From: Kryptolebias marmoratus
Lineage: Eukaryota; Chordata; Actinopteri; Cyprinodontiformes; Rivulidae
Assembly (NCBI RefSeq): GCF_001649575.2
Contig: NC_051450.1
Coordinates: 16,265,500-16,329,499, forward strand
DNA: 64,000 nucleotides
Reading direction: 5' to 3'
Made by a program: the position numbers and the translations under genes. This document shows, one piece after another, positions 1 to 12,300 of this stretch. The notes beneath the pieces are model-generated. The model ran no database searches. It saw only the letters and a list, made by a program, of their open reading frames with translations, and was not told the origin of the DNA. Position 1 is the stretch's first letter. The number at the start of each line of letters is the position of its first letter.

Positions 1-272
1 ACTGTCTGAGGAGAGCAAAAACATCCTTATGAGCAGGGCATGAAACTTTGTATGGCCAAACTAAATACACATCCTGCCCACTAACAACTATCACAAAGCT
101 GTAAGTGTCAGAATAGATTTGTCAGTGTATTTTGATACTGTTTGCAAAGGAGGAGGGGTGAGATGAACGTTGCAAACTATTCAGATTAAACAAATGCTCT
201 TAAATCTACTCGTGCTTCCACCATGTTGAAGACACTCTGTCTTCTGTGTGTGTTTTTCAGTGCTTCACCTAC

Positions 273-396
273 CTTCTTCTTCCATTGCAGCACTTCCTGT
301 GTGTGTGCAACGCTCAGGATGGGGTTGTATGCAGATGAAGCGGGGAGACTCTCATTCACAGGGCTCCACAGCGAGGAGGATGTTGGACACACACAC
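273..396 (-). CDS. flt1: flt1 exon 11 (second half of Ig5), last exon in window
   Basis: A 124-base exon with a strong pyrimidine tract before AAAAG at its acceptor and donor GTAGGT. Its phase (2 to 0) exactly fits exon 10. It encodes LCVCPTSSSLW to VLQWKKK; human FLT1 has a CDFC...EGKNK segment with the same boundary. Sequence similarity is modest, so the call rests on phase, splice sites, boundary position and the cysteines. Confidence 0.7.
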
Positions 397-3300
397 CTTT
401 TGAAGGAGAAATAGGAGCAGGAGAGGGACAAATCTCAGCTGTGTTGACAGAAGACATGACATGATAATTCCAGGTGTGTGAGTGGGTGTATTTTTCTCAG
501 CTGTGCTCAGCAGGGGGAGGACCTCAATCCCGGGAAATGCCTTGATCGTTGGTGCTTGATGTGACTCACTGAACCATTTTTATCAACAGCACCATGTCCT
601 CTTTCCCTGTTCGTCAAGCTGAAGTTGGACTGTTTGACTAAGGAGGATACAGGGGTGGTATTGTCATCCTGTCAATTAGCTTCCTTCCATTCTTAAGACA
701 TCATCCCACATTTCCAGGACAAAAGTTCCTGTACCTCAATGACTACCACAAATCTGAATCCATAGATTACACACCGGGGAGGCTGTGAGAACTGGATCTT
801 ACGCAAGAAACTTTGCAGTCATTTTACGCAAATGCCCTCATGAAAAAAAAAAACAAAAACGTGAAGTCACGCAAGAAAAGGGGAAGAGCTGTAAAAACCA
901 AACTGCAGGATAATTTAGCGCCACAGCTGAGGGGGAAAATGCTTTACCATTAATATAGGGAATGCTCTTAGCTAACAATAGTCATCTACATATTTTATAT
1001 AAACTAAAGATTTATGTAGTCAAGCAGAAATTATTCATCAAACAAAATAAAAATCCTAACAGAGAAGCAGAAATCCGCAGGCACGTCACTTGCTTTATTG
1101 TGTGGTGTAGGAAATTATATCCCCCTTAAGGATAAATTGTCATTGTCACACAAATTTACTTAAATATAAATTTATATTTATTCCAGCCAGAAAGTGACAC
1201 ACCTGCCATTTTTCTGACATTTATTTTAATACCTCTCATTTTTTGCATTCTTTGCCTTTCATATCAGAGAGATAACAACTAGATTTCTTTCTAAATTTCA
1301 AACAAACACAGAGCTGATCACTCTTTAGGCTCAATAGGGTCAAATAGTTGTTAATTTAAAAAACATTGGTAATAAAAAAACAGTGAACCTATATTTCACC
1401 ACCTAAAATTTTGGGAATTCAAACAAATAAAACTTAAATAACTCTTAAACCACATGAGTCCACAATAACATCTTTAAAACATAACACAGGGAGATTTGTG
1501 GTAATTTACAGGCCAAATACTGCAACCTTTGACCTACAATTTGTTCAATTTAGTAATGTTTTGCATTTCTAGTCTTAGAAACAAATTTTAGTGTTAATAC
1601 CAGCACTATTTAGTGTCAGAATTTATTGCAAACTTGCAAACATTAGAACATTATGGACTAAAAACACTACTCTGACAACAGGCTCAATAATATAAAAATT
1701 TATTTATGTGCAATTTATATTCCCTCACAGTTCCCTAGAAACCCTAATATAGCATTTTACTGTTCACTTAAGTTGTCTGCTTCGACCAAACTTTGTTAAT
1801 TTATTATTTTGTTATTGTTGGAATAAAGGAAATAGAATTAATATCACTTATGTACATTATGCTAATGACTTAGCTAGCTGCTAATGCTAAAGAAATTATT
1901 TTTTTTTTTGGAAAATATATGTACTTTTACGAGACAAATTTTTGGAATAACTTTTAAAATGATTTTAAACGAGTATCCACGGTGGACGTACCTTACCACA
2001 AGGAGCAAAAACAAATTAATTTAGACGTTTTGTCTTTCCAGTTTTGCTGAAATTTAAACGGCTATGCTAGGATGCTACTAGCCAAGATGGAAGAAACCAA
2101 ATGAGCTCAACTAAGAGGGGGGTTCGACTGCTCAAATCAGACATAAATCAATAAACGACAAGAAAAATCCACACATAGTTTGTAGTTTTTGTGCGATAAA
2201 GTCCTTTAAAATGCTTACTATGATTTTAGAATAGATTAATTTCAAATTTATCTCAATTTGATGAATGTTAATTTGAATGAGGCCCCCTTTGAGCCCTACA
2301 TCTTTAGTTCCAGAATCAAGACGTCCTAATGACATTAAATGCTACACTACAGCTTTTATCTACTGTTATATTGATATCATTGTATTACTTATTTTTTATT
2401 CTTTATATGTAAAACATATATATATATTTTGGTTGTTGGTTGGGATTTGGTCACTCCTGAACCAGTGCGGTCAAATAATCAGTAAAATATTGTGGAGGAA
2501 TCATAAAATAATGCACCTACATTATTTGGACATCCTCAGTGTAAACTATCATTTCCACTTTGCTCATTGATCCTGTGCCTGTTTAGGGATGTGTCACTGG
2601 CCCTCACTGCTCCCTGTCTCTTTCTGCATCCTTGTCGTCATTCTTTTCTGTCTGTCCTGGCCCCCTCCCTGAGTTTGGCTCCTCTCTGCTCCCTGATTGC
2701 TCTTCCTCTTGGCATCGAGATAGTGTGTGTGACTAAGAAAACGACCCACCCTGTGCATGACACCACAGGCCCAACACACACGGTCAGCCCAATGCACATG
2801 TGCACATCTACACCAACACTCCCACGCTTCACAGGAAAAGCATTCTCACTCAAAGCTGCTTTCACACTCACAGATAAAATTAGTAGGATGGATGTGAGGA
2901 CATGGATGCTGTTAGAAACAGAAAATGATGCATGCATATATCCACATTCATACAGTGTGTGCCTGCCAACAGGGTGAGCAGCCTGGAAATATGAATGGAC
3001 TGCTCTAAGTTGTGTATCAGTGGGGGTCATCTCCTGTCTCTTCTTCCTGTTCTGTCCTGTTCTTCTGCCTGAAATACACGTTTACCTCTGTCCCTGGAAG
3101 TTCCTGTCCCAGCCCAAAAATAATCACCAGACTGTACGAGCCAGTACACAAACGTAAGCAAACTTTAATGCAAAAACACAAACAAATGATATAACACTTC
3201 ATTACATCTTAACAGATTCATACACAGGTGGCAAATATTGACATTTCCCATATGTAAGTTAGTTGTATAAAATTATTAAATATTAGATTCATATATTACT

Positions 3301-6300
3301 CATTAAACATCTGTATACAGAGAAGGAATCACATTGACAGACACCCGTAAAATGGGATACGTGCATACACACAATCCTAAACAACTAAACACACTGATCA
3401 CTTTACTCATATACCCCCAAAAGCCCCCACAAATGACACTTATTCTTTTAAAATGGCTTATAATATCACACATACATTTAGGTATTAATTAACTTTTAAT
3501 ACAAATATACCAGGGTTGTTATGCTGACATCATTTAACACACAAAAAAAGACATTTTATTATGGGATGACAGTGGACAACACAGGATAGTCTCTGGTCTG
3601 TGCAGACCTCCTACACGGTAGGCTTCTGCCAACCTTTTAGTCATTTAAAAGAGAGCTGAAGGCATCCCATGATGAGCAACACAAAGCTTGTCCTCTCTTG
3701 TTTCACCCATCCAAGATGAGCACATTTATCCTTCAAACCTGTGGCCACAAATTGAGACAGAAACTCACAGCTTTTTGTGGATGCCAGAATCAGATCAGGG
3801 TTTGTGACAGGTGCGGTTCATGCACCCATTATAGTACCACTCTAGGACACAATAAAAAAGCAAAGCAGCTCCAGAAGTGCAGTCGGTGGACAGATGGAAT
3901 TGCATTAGTTCTGGCTCATAGTGTCTGTGAAATGTAACAAGCACAAAACTACGGGGCAGCCTGGTGTGGGGGGGCAGGTCTAGAACTGGGCAGAAATAAA
4001 TAAATAATCAGTGAAATAGGTGTCCATTGATTCTTAGCGTTATGGCTTATTTAAACGCCTGTGCCTCCTGGTCTTCACTGCTCAGCAGTGCTCTTGTCTC
4101 TTTCCTCAGTTTACAGTATAGCAGGCACAGGATCATCACTGAGGGTTCTGGCTGTGGGGGGGTTAATGAGTGTGTGGAGGAGGAGGTGAGCTCCAGGGTG
4201 GAAGGCCACGGGGAGTTGTTCCTCTGTAGAGGATGCTGGGTAAAAAGTGGAGGGCAGAGATGGTGAAGGAAAAGGTTGGAGAGGTATGGGGGGCCAGCAG
4301 AGTTGCAGGGAAGGTGTGTGTGTGGGGGGGGAGGGGGATGTGGGGGGTGCACTCAAGAATAGATCAAGCTTTTGAGGAAGTGGACTGTGCCACGTTTGAA
4401 GACGAAGGGACAATCACGCCGCTGGGAAGCGTCTCGCGTCGGAGAGGAAGCCAAACAACGAGAGGAAAAGCGCTCTGATTTTTGCACAGGAAGCCCAGCG
4501 CGCCTCCTGCCAGGGCCAGATAAGAGCGTTGCGGTTCCCAGGGCCAGACCCCAGGAGTGGACCCTGGACCCAGGCAGGAGGCCACTCATCACTCTGGGCC
4601 TGCCGGGCCCACTGTCCCTGGGCCTCCTCCGGCACGGCGTCAGGCTTGTGGTGCAGCTGGGCTGCAAAGAACAAGGGGTCCAGTGAAGATCCAACCAAAA
4701 CCACTGATCCAAAGACACACACTGAGTACAGTCATTTCCACTGAACCAGAACAGAGCTTTACAAAGGACCACAAGTTAGACAGTAAAGAGGCCAGATGTA
4801 ATCTGCAAAAATATTACAAACAGTTATAGCTTTCAACTGAGCTTTTATGAATACTTCCATTTTTATTAAAGTTATTAAAGGTTCCAGGTTATTTTTAAAG
4901 TGAATGGAACACTGGAACACTAATGATGCCTCAAAAATGGAACTTTTGAAATCTTTCATACATGCAGATTGCATCTGACATCCTCGTAGATAAATATGCA
5001 GGATAAAGAGTTTACACATTTGTCAAAGATTTAGTTTATAACACTGATTGTGTAATTCTACAGTGATGGTTTTAGAAATGCCCATATTCCCTATGTAAAT
5101 TATTTTGGGTGTCATCACTTGTTGCCACAGTGCCAGGGTCACAGGTCAAGTACACCAATGATGTCAGAGGGGAGGAAAGACTACATACTGGTGCTGTGGT
5201 GCTCTCAGGTAATACTTAACCTCTTGACTTGGTCGTAAGGAACACAATAGGTGTCTCACCTCCAAGAACAGCTCAATCAGAGTTCCTGCCAAGTGACTGT
5301 TTTAACACTCGCGTGTGTTTCGGGTAGACTTGGTTTCTGTCCCATGCATCACTGGGCTGGGCCATTTCTCATGAGAACTTTGTATATAGAGTGTGTGTGA
5401 GATATAAGAGAAAAGCATCACAGGATGCACTGTGCAATCACAATAATAAACAGGCCTCTCACCCCGCGTCCTGCGCAGGAAATTCATTAAATCATAGCGT
5501 TTGATTTGGAAACCAACAAATTGTGACTGAGAGCACGGAACTGGCCTCTATTGATGTGCGCTTTTTTTTCTCTGCCCTTTCAAGTTTGAGATACACCGTG
5601 TTCTGTGTCTGTGAAGGCACACACACACACACACACAAGCACACACACAAGCACAGACATGCACACATATACATGGGCTGCATATTTATATGCACTGGAA
5701 CAAACATGAGTAAAAGAACACGTGGACAGTATGAGAACAGAAATATGGGAAAAGAGCTGCATGAACAAACAAACAAAAACACACCCACACATCTAGGTGG
5801 ATGCACACACACACACACACAAGCATTCTAACACATTCCAGCACATAAAAGGCCCTAGAAGGCATCTGTTCTGGTTACAAAAAGGAAACACTGTCTGAGC
5901 ACATGCTGACATAGACAAAACATGTCTCGTTTTTTTTTTTTAATCACACAGACACACTAACGACTAACTTACAGTAAAGCAAACACCACTGAGAGTGTGT
6001 AACACTACAGCATTACATCACTTTTAGCTTTACGAGCACAAATACACTCAGAACTATCTCATCTTAATAAAGAGAATATGATAAATTTACAGTTTATTTC
6101 ATGTTTTGCTGCAGTGCGGTGTGTTGAGTTTAGTTAAAACTCAAATGGATCAAATCACAAATAAGTAATGAACAAAGCTCAGATTGGCTATTTAGTACTC
6201 TTTTTTTAATTGGCCAAGAAAATTCTACTGAAACATTAACATTATTAAGAGAATAAAATACGTTTTTTTTAAATTCAATTTACTTTAAATCAAAAAGAAG

Positions 6301-9300
6301 GAGTTCTGGCAAAATATGATAAGTAAGGGTCATTGAACGACCTAAAGCTGTTTATCTGCAGCACTTCGGGTCTCCTGCTACTTACAGGCCTTTAGAAGGG
6401 CAGCGGTGCCAGAGCCACTGAATGTTCGGCGGAGGGACTCCGTGGGATGTGCAGTGAAGCTTTCTTCTGCTCCCTCGAGGCACAGAGCCGGGGTTCTGCA
6501 ACGACACCGCTTTCTCCCCAATCCGAGGGCTCACTGAAATTCAAGAAGCAGACAAACAGATGCAAAAGCGACGTTCAACCTCTGCAGGGATGAAGGACAG
6601 TCGGAGCTGAGCTTGACTGTCAAAGGAGGAATTCATTTGTTGTGACTCACCGTTAACCACAAGTGTGAACGTCAGATTCTGGAAGAGTCCGTGTTGCTGG
6701 ATTCGCACACGGACAGTATACTTCCCAGCATCCTCCTCTGCAACATCCCGAATGACCAGGGAAGTCCCATTCATGTGATATCTGGAGCAATGGTCTGTTG
6801 CAACCCTGCTATCCTTCAACCTGTAAACAAATAAAGATTTAGGGACTATTTTATGTGGACATCAGTGTAAATCAAAGCTTAATGGAAGGACAGTATGTGA
6901 AACTGCAGAAAAATACAACATTCTTCCAAAAACACAGGCTTGAGTTAGACTTGAGGTAATATCAAATTTAAAAAACAAGTGACCTGAGGCGACAACAACA
7001 ACTTTTAAGTCATTTTACTCTAATTCGTAGCCATGAAGATAAATATTTTCCCTTACCAGATAACTTCAGGGGCAGGAAATGCTCGCAGTTTGGGGGAGAT
7101 TTTGTAAGATTTCTGTCCGGCTTGGACCACCAGCACAGATCCATTTCTGGGCTTCAGTCGGATAAATGGACGATCTGGAATGAGAGAGATGTACAAACAC
7201 ATTCATGTAGGCTTCGAGACGAAGATGTAGAGTCCTGTTGTGACATCAGTTCTCATCAGAGTGATTCAGCTCGCAATGAAAAATGCGTCAGTGTTCCAAA
7301 AAACTGATTCAAATTTAATCTGATTAGGCAATCAGAGCGGGTAAATGTGGTTAAACCTTTTAAACGTCAAGACATTTCAGGGGAGGACACTCACCGTAGA
7401 CCATCACCTTGACTTCCTGCTGCCTGTGATTCTCACCGCTGTTGACGTAGCAGGTGTAGAGGCCTCTGTCTGAACGCTGGAGCTTTGGGATGGTCAGGAC
7501 GCTGTAGAACAGCATGTGCATCGGGTGTCTCACCATCCTTCTAAAGCTGGAGCCGGCGCTGATGCGCTGAGAGAGGAAGAGAAAAACGAAAATGAACACA
7601 GAAAACTCACCGGTGTGTCTCACAGTTGTGACTTCATCTGATTTTTAAAACAATTCTTGTTCTTGTGCTGCATTTACTTCAAATAAAGCAAACTTTATGA
7701 TTGTTTTTAAAAGTTATAATTATTTCTTTGTCTTTTAGTCTTGTGGATAAATTGATATATTGTTGTGATTTTTTTTTTTACTAAGATGATGTACTTAATG
7801 AGAAAGGGGCTTCCTGATTAATTGCCGAAATTAATAAAATGCGATGCAGTGTGAAATGGTACAATGTCATACAATATATGATGCTGTCTTTTGGGAGAAA
7901 GCTGTATTAATTCTTATGTTTTTTTTAAACAGTGAATCATTATTAAAAGTACGAGTTTGAATATTTTAAACCCCTTCATTATCATATTAGCCTGCTCTAA
8001 AGTTGTCCATGTTTGTTCACTTTTTAGTGTGTTACTTCTGCTGCTTCTTCATAAAGTAGTTATGCTGTAAAATCAGCTGGTATTTGCTAACATCTTAATA
8101 GAAATATTCACGATTTAAGTCGTTACTCGGACACCAAACATACGATCTATTTTTGGATCAGACTGAGCCGAGGTGTGCTCTGTTCCTCACAGAGTCTCCA
8201 TTTCAGCCAAACACTTCCTGCTATCTCCAACCACACGCTCCCGCCTCCCTGAAAGCAGATCTGACCTTTCCGGGATAGTTCCAGCTGATGTTGACTCTGG
8301 TGTTCAGCTCTGCGGTGGCAGTGCAGTTTAGGACCAGCCTCTCGCCCTTCAGGGCCTCCACGGGTCCGCTGGTGTTCAGGTAGACGTCTGTGATTTTACT
8401 CACTGGGAGATGAGGAAAAGACAGAGGGTTTGGAGTAGGAACCTCACGCTTATTAATGATTAATACGCTTCAGCTGAGGCAGCATGCCGACCTGTTCTGT
8501 GTACAAAGTACGAGCGCGAGTGATGTTTGACGCCGTCAGTGACAGTCTGGCAGTAGAAGAGGCCGATGTAGTAAAAGGTGGGAGATTTGATGATGAAACC
8601 TCGCTTGCTATCCCAAATGATGTTCTTCCGGTCTGGAGGCAGAACTGGGTTTGAGTACTGTGGGGAGAAGCAGGAAGAAGAATCACATGCTTTTGCCATC
8701 TGGACCTATCTGAGATTTAATTTAAAAAAATGAAGTGATCATGAAGAAATGAGTCACTGCAAAATGCTGCCTTGTGAGTAATTTTTAATAAAATATTGTG
8801 CAAACATTTCACATCACTCCCTAATGGTTTTGGATGTTGTCTCAAAGGAGTCAGACTAAATTTAAATAATTTACAGAGGTCTAGATCAGTCGTTTTTCAG
8901 TCTTTTAAAGATCTTTTCTTTACTTTTGCTGCTTTTTCACTCCTTGTATCATAATCCTGACAGCCTAATATGAAGTTTGTGCTTAAAAAATAAGAAAATG
9001 GATAAGAGGAGTACATAAAAAAGAAGTGTGGAGCATTAAATAACACCTACAGAAGATGAACAGTATCTGAAAGTCATGTCTTTATCTCGCAACGACCTGA
9101 GAGATGCATCATCTTTTAGTTAAACATCAACTATATGTCAAGTTTTCAGCAAATAGCTCTTTGGGACTCACTTTGTTGGTGGTAAGATACTGTATTTTAT
9201 CTGTCATACTGTTATTTTTGGTATTGTTCATAGATTCAGATAAAATAATGGGTATAAATTGTGTTTTTGTGACAGCCTGCTGGTAGCTCAGTCTCTAAAA

Positions 9301-12300
9301 AAATCCAAATTAAAATAGTCTCTATGCTAAGTTGTCTGTTACATATTGACACAACACTTGCTCATTTAGGAGGCTTTTTATATCTGAATAATTCATAAGT
9401 CATAGTCAGGTGACTCCTCTGAAAATGATCAGGTATTAAACAGAAAATGAGTGAAAAAAGCAGCAAAAAACCAAGGAAAACTTTAAAAGACCTACAGAAA
9501 GCCTGGAGAATTTTTTTTATCAAGACTACTCAGCAGAACCTTTGCACAGTGCCAAAAATAAATGAATAGTTAAAATATTGCAGTTCATATTCAAGCAAAA
9601 CTTTCCTTGGCTTTGTTTTGGATCAAGCCAAAGAAAAAAAAACGACATGCAAAAGTCTCCACCTGCATGAAACAAGATGGTGGCAGAAACACCTCCCTAA
9701 TGAGCCAGAACAGTGTTCATGTGACCGAAAATTCACCCAAACTTGATTTCATTTGGTTTATTCTCTAGTTTTTACTCTTAAATGTAGACATCTAGCTGAA
9801 GTTAATGCAACAAAAACGTGTCAAACTCAAGGCCTGTGGGCCAACTCTGTCCCTTGATAACGTTTTATTTGGCCCACCAATCTGTAGCCGACTGCGTCTC
9901 TGTCCTATCGCCTGCTTGAAAAACTGAGCACTTGATGTCAGGAGTCTGACTTGAGTTAATGCTTTTGTTGTCTTAGTCTGTTTTCGCTTCTTATTTCAAT
10001 GTTAGTGAGGGTTTTTATTTTTTTAACTGATTTGATGGATTGTGATAAAGCTTTTACTAAAAAAATAAGAAATTAAAAAGTTAATAGGGAGTAAAGCACA
10101 AGAACTTAATGCAAACATGTATTTTTTAATCAGATCTTTTTTCTTTATTAATTAGGTTATCTGTGTTCTAAACTCTACATAAAATGTCACTGAGGAAAAT
10201 TAATTTGAAATATTACATCTTAACGCCAATGTGATATATTCTTCAACAAATATTGGCCCAGATTGGCTCTCGGCTCGGACCTAGTTTATAATTTTGTCTT
10301 CTTGTGTAACTGAGTTTGACAGCCTGCTTAGAAGATTAAAGCGGACTTCATCCTCACTGTTGTAATTCTTGATCATGGATACTTGTGTAACTTATATAAC
10401 CTTGTTGTTTTCTTTGAGGCAGCTACTAGGAAATGTTTTTTCTGTGACATTGTGGAAGCCTCCCACCCTTTCTCCAGGGAAAAGATAGACCCCCCCCTCC
10501 ATCGCACTGCATCCCCAGTGTGAACTGACTGATATCCCCCCTCCCAGAGTGAGGTGACCCTCTGAGACGCCACTGAGCCCTTTGTCCTCCCCTCTCAAGT
10601 CCTACGCGGTGGATGCTTTCCTCCACCTCCTCCATCTGAACTCATTGACGCCCCGTCTGAGCACGCTCAGTGCCCTCCATGCCCTTCTTCCATCCATCCT
10701 ACTGTACGTGGAGACAAGGTGAGGATGAAGGTGGCAGCAGAGGAGGAGGAGGAGGAGTAAAGGTGTCAGGATATGTGAAACGTGACTCCAGTCCATCTCC
10801 TCGCGTCCTGTTACTACAGGATATAGACATTTCGACTGGAGCCGCAGGTCAGAGCCGTCATCCCGGACCTCACTTTCATGACTTAAGCAAGCGAGCAGAG
10901 CCTTGTGGGTATTGTTCGAGCTGAGAAGGGTCAGAGCAGAGACCCAGGCAAAGTGCAAATTCCTTCCAGGAAAAAAACACTCCAGAGGCTGTGACAGTGA
11001 TAGGACTCCTGGTTCAAACCGGCCAGCGCAAGGGGAAGAGGAGGGAGACGAAGGAAGAGGAGGAGAGTTATTTTTAGACTAATTACCTTAGTTGTTCCAG
11101 ATATTTGTCAGGAATTGGAAGCAGAACAAAAACATGTGTGAAGACATGACATGCACGACCTGGTGGGATACACCTCCTTTATCTCAGTTATTTAAAGACA
11201 ACAAAAGTTTGATAAGATTCAGACTGGTGTAACGCTACAGTTACTTCAGTTCATTGGTTGCTTTTATGTTCATAGAGGAGTTTTGTTTTGAGCAACCCCA
11301 AGAAGGTGACAGTTTTTTGTTTTTTTGTGTTTTAAAGAAAAGTCTCCAGAGGTAACAGATAAACTAGACTCTGCATGCACTGGAAGAGTTACAGCTAGCT
11401 GCTGCTGTCGCTATTTGCACTTGCAAACAAACATAAACTTTTCTATAGTTAACTGTGTAATGCAAAATTCAAAATAGTGGAAAGTTTAAAAAAACCCCAC
11501 ATACACTTTAATTTTTTTTGACTGGAGTTGTTTGAAGTCAGAAGGAATTGACCAAAGTCTTCCTCATTAGTTCGTTAATCCTATCAGAGTGAACTATCTG
11601 CAACGGGTAAGATATTAAGAGTTTATAACCTTTCCACAAAACCTCACATCACATTTAAAGATTTAACCTATTACTTTAAGCAGGCTTCACAAGTTATCTT
11701 TACGATTCATGTGAACATGAGTCTTCTGTGGTTGCACCAACATATTTCACATATTGTAATCTGTAACACGGTATCAGCTTTTCTAAACCCTAATCAAGTA
11801 AGAAAATATGATTAAAATTAATCGCCTTGCAATCCTTGAAGGAATGCATATCACCCGCTGCCTTTTATGTCAGAGTTTTAAACTAAGATTTGACAAATGA
11901 TGGAGTTAGAATCATTCTGTTCTGTTATTTTAGTTTTTGTAAAAATCTAATTTTCTGTCAGAAGCACACAAAGCTGATTGGGATTGAAGAGTAAAACTAC
12001 GGTTAAATTTGTTGGGGCCAACAGTAACTACACCAGTTTCCTGTTCCAGTCCTGTCAGCTGTTTAAAGCATCAGTTAGGGAAAGTTGTCAGCTATTATTC
12101 CTCGACAAGAAGTGGAGGGTAAGATGTGGGAAGTGGTAATGGCCCGTGGCCAAAAGGACTTTGTCCTGTTTCCAGAGAGGTAAACCGGTGCCAACAGGGA
12201 TCCTTGTTTTATCGGAAATGGGCACCGCATCGTACACAGCACCACTTTACACAAACACACACACGGATACTCATGCAGACAGCGAGCACTCCGAACGCTT

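Larger units (their letters stand above)
397..6385 (-). other. flt1 intron 10 (about 6 kb)
   Basis: No further exon was recognised here. The stretch is mostly AT-rich. It contains CA tracts at 5618-5637 and 5806-5821, and a GC-rich island at about 4370-4700 with a GATA motif (CCAGATAAGAG near 4516) that reads like a regulatory element. Short open frames in this interval show no known domain and no codon pattern. Confidence 0.7.

Noticed and set aside
2567..3030. Frames of about 130 codons on both strands in flt1 intron 10
   Set aside because: No splice site or phase agreement with flt1 and no recognisable domain.
4353..4772. Overlapping open frames of 90-140 codons on both strands
   Set aside because: They coexist in several frames of one GC-rich block, have no domain or splice context, and lie inside a flt1 intron. 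They are better explained by base composition.
6376..6386. Reading exon 10 of flt1 as a terminal exon ending at TAA with no splicing
   Set aside because: A full GTAAGT donor sits at this exact place and exon 11 fits in phase, so splicing is the default. Kept only as an alternative ending.
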